Below, one piece after another: positions 33,001 through 43,181 of a DNA stretch of 62,000 nt (position 1 is its first letter; each line of letters begins with the position of its first letter). Source of the stretch: Zygnema cylindricum (lineage: Eukaryota > Streptophyta > Zygnematophyceae > Zygnematales > Zygnemataceae); NCBI GenBank assembly GCA_037447655.1, contig JBBHKE010000092.1, positions 1 to 62,000 on the forward strand, read 5' to 3'. The notes beneath the pieces are model-generated. The model saw nothing but the letters and a program-made list of their open reading frames with translations, did no database searches and had not been told where the DNA came from. The translations under genes and the position numbers were made by a program.

Positions 33001-34640
33001 CTACATGGTGGACTGAGTGATGACCTTTTGCTGCTTGCTGCCCCAGCAGCATGCCCCATCACCCATATACAATACATATCCAGATGTGCATCTCCTTATA
33101 GGAGCATCCCCACAACTGACATCACTCCAAGTGGTGATGTCAGTATTGTTCCCACCCAAAAGCAACCATAGATCCCTAGTCCCTTTGAGATAATTAATGA
33201 CTCTCTTAGCTTCCTCCCAATATTTCTTAGTGGGACCATTTAGACTCCTACTTAGTACTCCTACAAGTGCGGCTATGTCCGGACGGGTAGAATTCATAAA
33301 ATATAGTAGGCTGCCCATTACTTGTCTATAAGGGATGGTCTCCATAAATCTTTTCTCTTCCGGGCCTACCTCATCATCTAAGATTATAACTCCTTCCACA
33401 CTCCCCTCACTTCTCTTCTTTAATTCCATAAGAGTGGTACAACTATTGGCCTTGTCTATTTGGAAATTTTCTAACATGTTTCCAATGGCTTTTTTTTGAG
33501 TTAATCTTATTATCTTTCTATCTTTGTCTCTCTCTACCCGAATTCCTAAAATATACCTTGCTTCTCCCATATCCTTCATCTCAAATCTTCCTTTTGGATC
33601 ATTTTTCAACTTATTTATTTTAGCCATAGATTTACTTAAAACATGCAAATCATCAACATAAATTGCAATAAAAATAATTCCTTCCTCATCTTCAAACAAA
33701 TAAATTGAGTGATCTGAGCTAATCCGAATATATCCCAAACGTGTAAGAAACTCATCGAGCTTTTTGTTCCATTGTTGGGCGCCTGTTTCAGCCCATAGAA
33801 AGATTTGATCAATCGTCATACCTTGCTCTCCTCCCCTTACTCCACAAATCTTTCGGGTTGTGGCATAAAAAATTCCTTTTCCAATTCTCCATGTAGGAAC
33901 GCCGTCTTGATGTCCATCTGATGCACTTCCATGTTTTCAGCTGCCGCCATACTCAAAAGTATCTGAACCGAAAGAAACCTGACGACTAAAGCAAAAGTCT
34001 CTTCGTAGTCAATTCCTTCTTTTTGGGTAAATCCCTTCGCCACTAACCGAGCCTTGTAGCACTTAATGGTGTTATCCACGTTGAGTTTCAACTTAAATAC
34101 CCACTTACACCTAATTGGCTTCCAATCTGGAGGACAATCCACCAATTCCCATGTATCGGCCGCCATAATTGAGGCAATCTCCTCATTAATGGCTGTCTTC
34201 CACTGGTTTCTCTCAAGACAAGTGATTGCCTCATTATAAGTTTGAGGTTCATCGGGGTGAGACAGTTTGGTTACCTTATTGTTAACTTGCCTCTCTTGCA
34301 GTCTTTTGCTGCTTCTTCTTCCTCCCTCAAACTCGGTTGCTAGAATAGATGGCTCTCTTGGATTCTTGCGAACAACTTCTACTTCTCCCCTATCCCTTGA
34401 TTCCGGGTCGATTTCCACCTCGTCTTTCGCTTCGGTTGGAGTTAATACTAGGGGTTCCACATTAAAGTCTTTTTTGATCTGATCTGTACCTACAAGATCA
34501 TCATCTTCTTGAAATCTTGGATAGTTAGGAAGCTCAAAGTCAACATTTTTTTTTGACTCAAATCTGATTTTGACTTTCTTTGTATGCTTAAAAGGATCTA
34601 TAGATTTTCCTTCATCCATAACCACTAGATGCTTCACTAG
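33001..34640 (-). pseudogene. pol: Element 0 linker, RT and RNase H N-terminus
   Basis: Two open blocks. 33837-34637 carries the acidic linker, WELVDCPPDWKPIRCKWVF and HQMDIKTAFLHGE (palm Asp). 33001-33819 carries QQWNKKLDEFLTRLGYIR, YVDDLHVL (YVDD), LGIRVERDKDRK and the RNase H N-terminus with WSDVSCGDA. A frameshift between the blocks near 33785 and the stop at the end inactivate it. Confidence 0.86.
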
Positions 34641-35395
34641 GATAATATCCTCTCTTTTAGGATCATAGACTCTATATCCTTTTACATTTTCATCATATCC
34701 TAGTAGATTTCCTGGTTTTTCTTTTGGGTCTAACTTCTAGTTTGACCGATCTGTGTCTAAACTGAACACTTAACTTCCGAAAACCTTTAAGTGTGAAACA
34801 TTTGGTTTTTGGCTTGTACATCTGTTAGAAGATGTTTGGCCTTTTACTGCTGAAGTAAGAATTCTATTCTTCAGATAATTTGCACAGTTCATTGTTTTGG
34901 CCCAAAACTTTTTTCCTATCTTCTTATCTGACTGCATACTCGTAGCACTATCACTCAGTGTTCTATTTAATCTTTGAGCTACACCATTCTGCTCAAGATT
35001 TTCAGGAATTGTGTTTTCTTGTTGCACCCCATCTTCTCTCAGAAAAATCCTCAACCTCGTTAGAAGAATACTTTCCACCATAAATCACTCCTTACTCTCT
35101 TCATTGAGGTTTCATGGAGATTTTCACTCCATGCTTTATATTTTTTAAAACTTTCTTGAACCTTTGACTTATTTTTCAAAAAATACACCCTGGAATAGCG
35201 AGATCAATCATCAGTGATAGTCATCATAAATCTCTTTTCCACGGGTGATGGCACTATGGCCGACCCTCAAATATGTGTGTGTACTAAATCTATAATTTTT
35301 TCTCCCTTATAGGTGGCAGTTTTTGGGAACGGTAATCTGTGTGCTTTACCTTGAGCACATCGACTACAATCACTTAGATTCTCACTTTTACCGAA
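34641..35395 (-). pseudogene. pol: Element 0 integrase
   Basis: Strongly eroded. The open piece 34770-35081 has EDGVQQENTIPENLEQNGVAQRLNRT, where the catalytic Glu position reads Gln (VAQR). Further upstream, near 35265, the first-Asp motif reads HTHI followed by a stop. Several frameshifts occur. It is only homology-recognisable. Confidence 0.8.
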
Positions 35396-35893
35396 CTAAA
35401 TCCCTTCCACTACTCCCATCTTTTTCATCTCTCTTAATTTATCTAGATTCACATGCCCAAGCCTCTTATGCCACAACATTATATCATGAACACCAACATA
35501 ATTAAGTTTTTTCTTTTCATTGCTTAAAATCAGCCTAACCATCCATTGGCTACCTTTTTCAGCAGTAAAATGAACTTCCTCCTCGAAACTAGCAGTAAAG
35601 ACTCCTCTCCTATTGCTAGTATCAAAACCCTTATCATCTAATACAGACGTAGAGATGAGGTTTTTGTTCAGCTCTAGAATAAACAATACATTGGAGAATG
35701 TAACTATGGATGTCTTTCCTTCTACTAACACTTTTAGATCTACATATACTACAAGAGTAGTAGTGACTATCCTCCCATTCATGTACTCTATCTCTACGAT
35801 GGGAATCTTTATTTTCTTAGTGAACAGATGATTATCTTTACACATGTGCATGGATGCTGCTGAATCCACAGTCCAGCCTGTTTCATCTTTCAA
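35396..35893 (-). pseudogene. pol: Element 0 protease to integrase zinc region
   Basis: A 165-codon open block: GWTVDSAASMHMCKD at the protease active site (DSAA instead of DSGA), VLFILELNKNLISTSVLDDKG, and LWHKRLGHVNLDKLREM at the start of integrase. It ends at a stop after VVEGI. Confidence 0.85.
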
Positions 35894-36264
35894 TCCACCG
35901 AAAGCACATTTTTGCTTTCGTGGAATTCGACCTTGTTTTTCGCTTCCAACTCCTCATCGAATAGGAGTTCATCGTCCTCGTACTCGGATTCCGCCTCATG
36001 TTCCTGTGTCAGAAGGGCCTATTTTTTTCCTCTCGGGGGTCCACCAATATGCCCCTTTTTTAATCACAGCTCGGTTAACTTAGTGCATTGAACCATATAG
36101 TGCTCGGGTTTCTAACAAAATTGGGACAAACCCCTTGGGAGTCCTTGGTCCGAATTCCTCAGTCTAATTTTTCTTCCCCACCCCTCGATAATTTCCAACC
36201 TGTTTTTTAGGATCATTGTTTCTCCAATCGGTCCCAGCTGCCAACGCTTGCCCACTCTTTCGTC
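35894..36264 (-). pseudogene. gag: Element 0 Gag C-terminus (truncated)
   Basis: Frameshifted remains of the knuckle region and Glu/Asp-rich spacer. At 36250-36262 the sequence matches the K-type stretch coding for GKSGQALA and then stops matching; the N-terminal two thirds of gag are absent. Confidence 0.7.
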
Positions 36265-36462
36265 TGTAACTCTGAGACCTCCATAAGTCCTCAGAGTGGA
36301 CAGCTTCCAAGAAGCCTCTACGATAATCCTGACCCCCTTGTGTTTAAGCAAAAATAACTGCCACCCTGGCAGACAAAAACTCTGACCAACTTCACCCCTG
36401 TGAAGGCAAGACTCCCCTGAGTCGATAGCAAAAAGAATCTCTGAATTTGCTCCCCTGAGCAG
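36265..36462 (-). repeat. Inverted U5 end of a K/J-type LTR
   Basis: Begins TGTAACTCTGAGACC, as if it were the left end of a minus-strand LTR, and matches the last ~198 nt of the K LTR, but joins head to head with the J LTR at a TA microhomology. It forms a long hairpin with 37284-37481. Confidence 0.8.
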
Positions 36463-37481
36463 TATAGAAAGAAGCTGAGGCAGTCTACCTCTAACTTCTC
36501 TTTTCAACTCTCAAACTTGTCGCAATCACTGAGAAGTTGGAGAGGAAGCTAGAGCCATGGCTACCTAGGCTATCCAGAGGTTTACAGGAAATATATATAT
36601 TAGTTTATTTACCGTTGGGTTATTTACTAAAAGAGTATGTTTTTACCTTAGGATTTGATCTTGGTACCTGCCGGACGCTAATATGCCGGTAGCCGGTAGC
36701 CTTAACCGTTAAGTATAGACATAGTGTTACGTATTATAGGGTTTGATAATTAGTTAAACATTAATACGTAGGATAGTTCATTCAACTAAAACAGTTTTAT
36801 GGGAGACATAGATCCAATAATGTAAAAGTACAGATTAAGGTATGGATAAGAAACGAATACCGCGCATTTATTTCTTTAGCGAAACAAATACGGAGTATGT
36901 ATTTATTACGACAACGATTTAATGTGAATTTAATCCGACGACCGAAATTCACGCCGAGATCGCGGAAGAGAATTTCGGCGGTTTGTGGTCATCGCCACAT
37001 CGGATGACACGTGGCGAAATTACATTGGATTGTGGTATCTCCGGAGATTACTGCACCGAATCTGGATATGACATCTGTCCACATTTAGGCCATGTCGTAC
37101 AATGTCTATACAGAAAGTACAACGACAGCTGTACTTTTGTGTACGGAAGTGTACTTTGACTGGCTCCGTATATCAGTAGATAGAGTCTGTGAGAGAGATA
37201 GGACTTAGAAAAATTAGGAGATAGGACCCTCTCTCCCAATGAGCTTCTATACAAAAGGTCAACTTTGACCCTCCATAACTATTTGCTCAGGGGAGAAAAT
37301 TCATAGATTCTTTTTGCTATCGACTCACGGGAGTCTTGCCTTCACAAGGGTGGAGTTGGTCATAGTTTTTTTTTTGCCAGGGTGGCAGTTGTTCTTGCTG
37401 AAACACAAAGGGATCAGGGTTATTCTAGAGGCTTCTTGGAAGCTGGCCACTCTGAGGACTTATGGAGGTCTCAGAGTTTCA
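36463..37481 (+). repeat. Element J 5' LTR (5'-truncated)
   Basis: Nearly identical to S from 36463 to about 37020 (offset 5860), then more diverged; it lacks the 94-bp duplication of S. It ends CTCAGAGTTTCA. Confidence 0.88.
36629..36713 (-). promoter_or_regulatory. tRNA-like Pol III module, antisense, in J LTR
   Basis: Same sequence as in S at offset 5860: A-box-like (36713-36695), B-box-like GATCAAATCC (36660-36651), T4 at 36632-36629. Confidence 0.5.
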
Positions 37482-38445
37482 GGTTATGGGCCCACCCTCT
37501 AGGGTACGAATCTTTAATAGAACTAGCTTCATATAGTGGGAAAGTATGATGATAGCAGCTCTATGCGAAAAAAGGATTTGGGGGATGGTGAGTGGACGAT
37601 TGGGGCGTCTATCAAGTCTTGGAATTCCTCTAGGGTTTGAAGGAAGCAAATTCACAAAGAAAGGTGGTCCATCTTCAACGGAGGAGATAAAGGAAAGAGA
37701 GGTGGTGGACAAAAGAGCGGAGAAGGAGACGATCTCACCAATAGCAACCGGTTCAGCAATCATGTCACCTATTCCGAGGAACGAGGAGAATGATACTCAA
37801 ACTTGGGATTTCAACAATTTGGCGGCAAAGCACTTCATCCTACGCCATCTTACTCAAGGACTTACATGTCCTCATTTGCAGGTAGAAAGGGCATCCGATC
37901 TTTGGATGGCTCTCATAGAGATATACCGAAGTGGTACGATTCAGCAACAACAGTTGGCTGATCAGAAAGTTAACGAATATGTATACAAAAGGTGGAAAAT
38001 GTTGGATTTTTGCAATGAGCTTGCTCCACTCTTCATGGAGCTAGAGAGTGCGGGAAAAGATTTTAGTGAAAAAGAAATGGTTAACTGTTTACTGATGAAG
38101 TTACCGGATGAGATCAAGAACATAGTCAACCTTGTGCAAGACTTACCTGACTCAAGGTGGATATAGAACTCAGTGGTAAGGATTATTCTCGTTCGGGAGA
38201 ATAAGATTGAGATCCGAAAGGGAGGAAAGAGTGGCCAAGCCTTGGCAACTTCGACTGATTGGAGGAACAAGGATTCCCGGAAACCGGTCGGAAGCTATGG
38301 GGGAAGGGTGCAAAAAAATCAAGCCGACGAGTTTGGACCAAGGGCTCCCAAAGGTTTATGTCATTTTTGTAAGAAATCGGGGCACTATATGGCAGAGTGC
38401 ACTAAGCTAACCGAGCTTCTGTAAAAGGAGGGGCAAACCGGTGGT
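37462..38445 (+). pseudogene. gag: Element J gag
   Basis: The ATG at 37462 lies in the LTR and reads through the primer-binding site into MGPPSR-type sequence. An early frameshift near 37500 is followed by an open block from 37546 (MMIAALCEKRIWGMVSGR...FILRHLTQGL...SDLWMALIEIYRSG...FCNELAPLFMELESAGK). A stop at 38166 follows. The C-terminal block 38173-38424 has the intact knuckle CHFCKKSGHYMAEC, where K has Lys for His. J thus shows the ancestral state of that residue. Confidence 0.86.
37482..37496 (+). promoter_or_regulatory. Primer-binding site, element J
   Basis: GGTTATGGGCCCACC directly after TTTCA of the LTR. Confidence 0.86.
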
Positions 38446-39000
38446 ACCTCGAGAGGAAAGAAAAAGGCCCTTGTGACACAGATACATGAGGCGGAATCCG
38501 AGGACGAGGTTGATGAGCTCCTTTTGGATGAGGAGTTGGAGGCGAAAAACGAGATCGAAATTCCTTGAAGGCAGAAATGTGCTTACGGTGGATTGAAAGG
38601 TGAAGCAGGTTGGATTATAGATTTAGGTGCCTCCATGCACATGTGAAAGGATAGGCACCTGTTCACTAAGATAAGAAAGATTCCCACCATAGAGATAAAG
38701 TACGGGGATGGGAGGATAGTCATCACTACTCTCGTCTGATCGATAGATCTCAAAGTGTTACTAGAAGGAAAGACATCCATAGTAACATTCTCCGATGTAT
38801 TGTTTATTCCGGAGCTAAACAAAAACCTCATCTCTACATCTGTATTAGATGATAAGGGTTTTTTTACTAGCACTAGGGAAAGAGTCTTTAGAGCTTGTTT
38901 TGAGGAGGATGTCTATTTCATTGCTGAGAAAGGTAGCCATGGGATGTTTAGGCTGATTTTAAATAATGAAACGAAGAAACTTTATTAAGTTGGCGTTCAT
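38446..39000 (+). pseudogene. pol: Element J protease
   Basis: An acidic spacer, a stop near 38568 (IEIP then stop), then GWIIDLGASMHM with Leu for Ser in the DSGA motif and a stop at the following Cys codon (near 38645). The open block 38755-38988 (VLFIPELNKNLISTSVLDDKG...YFIAEKGSHGMFRL) leads to integrase; a stop follows at 38988. Confidence 0.84.
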
Positions 39001-39664
39001 GATATTATGATGTGGCATAAGAGGCTTGGGCATGTGAATCTAGATAAGTTAAGAGAGATGAAAAAGATGGGAGTGGTGGAAGGGATTCAGTTCAGTGAGA
39101 GTGATAATATAAGTTATTGTAGTGGATGTGCTCAAGGTAAAGCACACAGATTACCATTTCCTAAAACAACCACCTATAAGGGGGAAAAAATTATAGATCT
39201 AGTACACACAGATATTTGGGGACCGGCTAAAGTGCCCTCACCGGGGGGGGAAGAGATTTATGATGACTATAACTGATGATTGGTCTCGATATTCCCAGGT
39301 GTTTTTTTTGAAAAACATTTCAGAAGCTCAAGACTATTTTAGACAATATAAAGCTTGGAGTGAAAAACTCCATGAAACTCCAATCAAGAGAGTAAGGAGT
39401 GACAATGGTGGGGAGTATACTTCTAACCAGTTTGAGGATTTTTTGAGGGAAGATGGAGTCCAACACCAAAAGACAGTTCCAAAAAACTCGGAACAGAATG
39501 GGGTAGTTGAACGATTAAATATTACACTGAGTGATAGTGCTAGAAGTATGTTGTCGGATAAGAAGATAGGAAAAAGGTTTTGGGCAGAAGCAATGAACTG
39601 CGCTAATTACCTCAAAAATAGAGTTCTTACTTCAGCTATAAAAGATAAAATATTTGTGATAGAA
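39001..39664 (+). pseudogene. pol: Element J integrase, truncated
   Basis: MMWHKRLGHVNLDKL and CSGCAQGK zinc region; the first core Asp is present (HTDIWGPAKVP near 39209). A frameshift lies in a G run near 39247, then SDNGGEYTSNQFEDF and the Glu in EQNGVVERLN. It stops at AIKDKIF near 39650, where the homologous sequence is cut. J and K are close relatives, so the HTN of K is derived. Confidence 0.86.
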
Positions 39665-40017
39665 TGTTAGATGTACGGCTGGAATGCCTCCGTACAGCTT
39701 AGTGTAGTTTCGGTGTATAAAAGTAGGACTTAGTGAATTTGATTTTTAGGAACAAATGATATGAAAACTGTACACTCCGTTTTATGTAATTGCATTTCTA
39801 CATATCTCACATATTTGTGAGCGGAATTGATTGAAATTTATTGTGTGTGTTCTTTTGTATGTTATCTACAATGTGGCAAATTATCAGGACATTTAGAGCG
39901 TTTTTCTGAAAATTATAGTCTGTCAAAGTTGCTGTTCAGCCATCGGTATTTGTGGAAGCTTCCTCTATTGATTTGTTCTACGATGACTACTGCTGCAGCA
40001 GTTGTGTCAGAACAACA
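39665..40017 (+). repeat. Putative short LTR, F/B type
   Basis: Starts TGTTAGATGTACGG and ends GTCAGAACAACA, with an ATG at 39983 opening a short peptide (MTTAAAVVSEQQ) like the LTR-encoded Gag start of F. No GGTTATGGG primer site follows and no TSD is seen (TAGAA against GCTTC), so the identification is tentative. Confidence 0.45.
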
Positions 40018-40640
40018 GCTTCTGCGGACTATTTTAGACCAAAGAACAGCACTAAGCGTGGAAGATCCTCTACCTCCGATGGGAGGGGAGGAGGGTTGGC
40101 CGGTACCACTCTCGACACTTCCCATAAAAAAAACCGCCTAACTACAAGGTTGCGAAATTTGTGCAAAATTTTATTGAGTGCCTTTCTCAACTCCTTTAGT
40201 TCAGGGGTTTTACGAGCATTTCGGAGGACGGTGTATAGTTGAGGGTCCCATGGATGGTAATGTCGGAGTAATTCGGGTACATCGATGAAATAACCATAAC
40301 CTTCTCGCACAATCCACGTGAATTGATGCCCATCGGGTTGGAAATGCCGGATGTACCCAAAGTTTGACCCTTTTTCTTCTCCCGATATGAAAAGGCAAGA
40401 AGGATGAGTCGGTACGTTGGGAGGAATATCCAACATTTCCGGGAAATGGTTTATTGATGGATCAATTGAGCGTGGTTTTCCATACCTCTAATGCTCGGGC
40501 CATTCTTCCACAGGAATGTAATGGGCAACGCTTGGAGGAAACTCTCCATTTCCTCCTCTTCGATCAGAGGCAGAAAATACCAATCCGGCTCTTTTACACG
40601 GTATGGAGCTGATTGAATAGACTATACTTGTCCTGGAAGG
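40018..40640 (-). pseudogene. Broken coding fragment of unknown, non-copia origin
   Basis: Minus-strand 135-codon frame (40029-40436) with a protein-like composition: GHQFTWIVREGYGYFIDVPE and HYHPWDPQLYTVLRNARK, then a basic helix-like KELRKALNKILHKF. Upstream, in another frame, is WYFLPLIEEEEMESFLQALP (near 40575), suggesting one gene broken by a frameshift and a stop near 40455. I recognise no family. It could be a captured host exon or a piece of a different transposon. It sits between the LTR-like piece and element C. Confidence 0.35.
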
Positions 40641-40681
40641 GCGAAAATGATCGATCTTTCTCGGTTCTGAGAAAGAGGTTG

Positions 40682-41916
40682 TGTTGAGATTTATGTATTT
40701 TCTAGGTCTCTATTGGAAAAATAAATAGAGTAAGTTAGCAAAGACAACCTGCTTCTCGCTCAACTCTCTCCGGTCCCTATACTTGTTGCAGTCACTGAAG
40801 ACCAAAGAGAGAGCTAGAGCCACGGGTGTCTAAAGAGGATAGGCTAATTCGTAGTTTGTACCAAAATGGTTGTGACGGTTCCAAGATTTGATCCTGGTAC
40901 CTACATCCTATAATAGACGTTAGCTTTAGCCTATAGCTTAGAGTAAACCATGGCATATGTGGGGTACAATAGGTATATATAAATGTAGAAGTAGAGAGTT
41001 CTAACAAACTAACAAAAAACCAAAAACTTCTCTAGACGAGATTTGAACCATGGTATGAGGTTACATTTGTAGAGATAAGCCTTAACCAATAAGGCGTTAT
41101 AGAAACGATACACGTGACGGGTTTCATAAATTAATAAACATTAACAAAACACCTAATTAACAGCAGACTAACCAAAAGGAGCAATTCCTGCATGTACGCG
41201 AATCTGAATCGTGTAAAATATGTTTTGATCGGACGACTGACATTATAGCCGCCACACGAAGTGAGCTTTTGGCGGCATACGGAGATAGCGTCACGCGGTG
41301 CCACGTGGTGCCACATTATTCGATACTGGAGAAGATGGGAGGAGGAACCATGGCTTCCGATTTGACAGGTGTCACCTTGTAGACCTTGTCGTACAATGGT
41401 CGTACAATAAGTACATCGCCCATTTTACCTTCTTGTACTATATCGTGTTCCTATTGGACTAGGGTTCAGTAGTAGGTAGTCGTGAGTAGGCAGACTAAGA
41501 CTTAGTGATATTTAGGTACCTCTCTCTAAGAGAGCTTGTAACTATAAAGGTCATCTTTGACCAGCCATAACTTACTGCTCGGGTGAGCAAATCCAGTGAT
41601 ACTTTTTGCTGCAAACACAAGAGAGTCCAAGCTACACAAGGGTGTAGTCGGTCATAGTCTTTGCGTGCCAGGGTGGCACTTATTCTCTGGGAAAGTCACA
41701 GTGGGGAATATTGTGCAAAACACATATTCAAGCTTTGCATTCTGTGGTGAAACTGAGCACATAGAAGGTCTTCTCTTCACTGGGGTGAAGGGTATTGGGG
41801 TTCTAATTCTCAAGGGACCATTCATTTGGGTTTATATACACTTGGAGTCGGCACTTTCTAGATTAGCATCTTTTGGATATGCGAATTCTGTGGGCAATGG
41901 AGCCCATAGAAGTTCA
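40682..41916 (+). repeat. Element C 5' LTR
   Basis: TGTTGAGATT...GAAGTTCA. CACGTG at 41302-41307, GTAC cores at 41391-41438, TATA-like ACTATATCGTG near 41437. The hairpin array runs from 41549 to 41679 (GGTCA/TGACC, TGCTC-GGGT-GAGCA, CTACAC-AAGG-GTGTAG, GTGCCA-GGG-TGGCAC). Confidence 0.9.
41022..41104 (-). promoter_or_regulatory. tRNA-like Pol III module, antisense, in C 5' LTR
   Basis: Minus strand: A-box region AACGCCTTATTGGTTAAGGC (41098-41079), B box GGTTCAAATCT (41049-41039), T5 at 41026-41022. Confidence 0.62.
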
Positions 41917-41931
41917 AGTTCTGGGCCCACC
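41917..41931 (+). promoter_or_regulatory. Primer-binding site, element C
   Basis: AGTTCTGGGCCCACC; two changes from the family form, one of which removes the ATG (CTG). Confidence 0.75.
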
Positions 41932-41951
41932 ATCTAGGGTGCCTATGTTCG

Positions 41952-43166
41952 ATGGACATGAATTCCTTTATTAGGAGTTTATTATGGAAGTATGCTTTTC
42001 TAGAAGCACTTATGGGGAATTGTTCCGGACAAGTGAGATGTCCGCCACTTGGCTTTGAAGGAGGTTACTTTGGAGAATCATATGAGGCTGCACAGAATAT
42101 CAACCGGAGTTCAGATGAATCAAAAGGTGAAGGGAAAAACCTTTCCGTGGATGGGGAAATAGGGGAGAAGGATAAAGGGACACTTATGGTGAGGGGAGCT
42201 ATGCTCTCCGCCACATCTTCACTTAGAGGGGTTATAAGTAAAACTGAAGAAAATGATTGTAAAATTTGGGAGTATAAAAACACTATAGCAAAACATCTTA
42301 TACTTAGATATGTGTCTAAGTCCATAGCTATCACTCTTTTAAGTCTTACCAAGTCTTCAAAAATATGGGAAACACTAAGGCTGATTTATAAGAGTGAGAC
42401 TATTCAGAGGCAGCAGTTAGTAAAACAGGAAATAGAGGCTAATGTTTATAAAGGCGGTAACATGATAGAGTTTTGCAATGATATTGCTGCGTTATATGTT
42501 GAGCTTGCTAGTGCGGGGTATGTACAATCTGAGGAGAGAAAGATCAATACACTACTCGTGAAACTCCCTGATGAGTACGAAAACATCATTTATCGTATGC
42601 AGGCAATGGATGGCTCCTCATGGACTTGGAGCTTTACCATGGGGATAATTCTTGTGTGGGAAAGCACTTTGCAGCTTCGTAGGGGAAGTGAGAGGGTAAC
42701 TGCCTTTACAGTTGGTGGTGATTGGCGGAAGCGTGATGGGAGGAACGGTGGTGTTTGGCGGAATCGTGATGAGAGGATTGATGGTGACGAGCGGAAGCGT
42801 GATGAGAGGAAGAAAGACGAAGGTAAACCTTATCGGAAATTTGGTGGAAAGAGAGGGAGAGGAAAAGAAAGGGAAGCTTTGAAAAAGGGTATTTGCTACT
42901 TTTGTAGAGAACCGGGTCATTATATGGAGGAGTGTCCTTATTTGGAAGAACTTAGAAGTTGGAATGTGAAAGAGGAGGAAGAAGGGGAAGAGGATGAAGA
43001 GGATGAAGAAATATTGGAGCTTTTTCACATCGGTAGAATGGAGAAGAGAGAGAAAAACACACAAATTACACGAAAGCAACGATGTTCTTTTGGAGGTATG
43101 AAGGAAGTAAAAGGAAGGGAGGTACTTGTGGGAGTTAGAAATGATGAGGATGTAAAAGAGTGTTAA
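41952..43166 (+). CDS. gag: Element C Gag
   Basis: A 404-codon frame. The family start in the LTR is ATA here and the frame from it hits a stop near 41972, so the intact part begins later, most likely around 41952 in the listed frame. It contains CSGQVRCPPLGFEGGYFG, the capsid-like KHLILRYVSKSIAITLLSL, VKQEIEANVYKGGNMIEF, KLPDEYENIIYRMQAMDG, a long Arg/Asp/Gly-rich tract, a perfect knuckle CYFCREPGHYMEEC and an acidic run (EEGEEDEEDEE). It ends in the former protease region (RKQRCSFGGMKE, then unrelated residues). It could still bind RNA and assemble if translated. The strand is markedly purine-rich. Confidence 0.8.
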   Translation: MDMNSFIRSLLWKYAFLEALMGNCSGQVRCPPLGFEGGYFGESYEAAQNINRSSDESKGEGKNLSVDGEIGEKDKGTLMVRGAMLSATSSLRGVISKTEENDCKIWEYKNTIAKHLILRYVSKSIAITLLSLTKSSKIWETLRLIYKSETIQRQQLVKQEIEANVYKGGNMIEFCNDIAALYVELASAGYVQSEERKINTLLVKLPDEYENIIYRMQAMDGSSWTWSFTMGIILVWESTLQLRRGSERVTAFTVGGDWRKRDGRNGGVWRNRDERIDGDERKRDERKKDEGKPYRKFGGKRGRGKEREALKKGICYFCREPGHYMEECPYLEELRSWNVKEEEEGEEDEEDEEILELFHIGRMEKREKNTQITRKQRCSFGGMKEVKGREVLVGVRNDEDVKEC

Positions 43167-43181
43167 AAGTATGACTTTGAA

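Larger units (their letters stand above)
6836..36264 (-). mobile_element. Element 0: Ty1/copia retrotransposon, outermost layer, truncated
   Basis: This is the oldest layer of the nest. Its 3' LTR is split by element A into 6836-7176 and 31890-32654. Its minus-strand internal region runs from 32655 to 36264, in the order RNase H, RT, integrase, protease and the Gag C-terminus when read left to right. It stops abruptly in gag at 36264, and the rest of gag, the primer-binding site and the 5' LTR were not found in the window. ATTAT at 6831-6835 is the putative left TSD; the right one is lost. All frames are broken, so it is a dead copy. Confidence 0.85.
36463..39664 (+). mobile_element. Element J: Ty1/copia, K family, plus strand, truncated
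   Basis: A 5' LTR lacking its first ~49 nt (36463-37481), a primer-binding site, then gag, protease and part of integrase. Homology ends near 39650 in the integrase C-terminal region, next to an unrelated LTR-like sequence. It has no 3' LTR and no TSD. Many frameshifts and stops. Confidence 0.88.
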
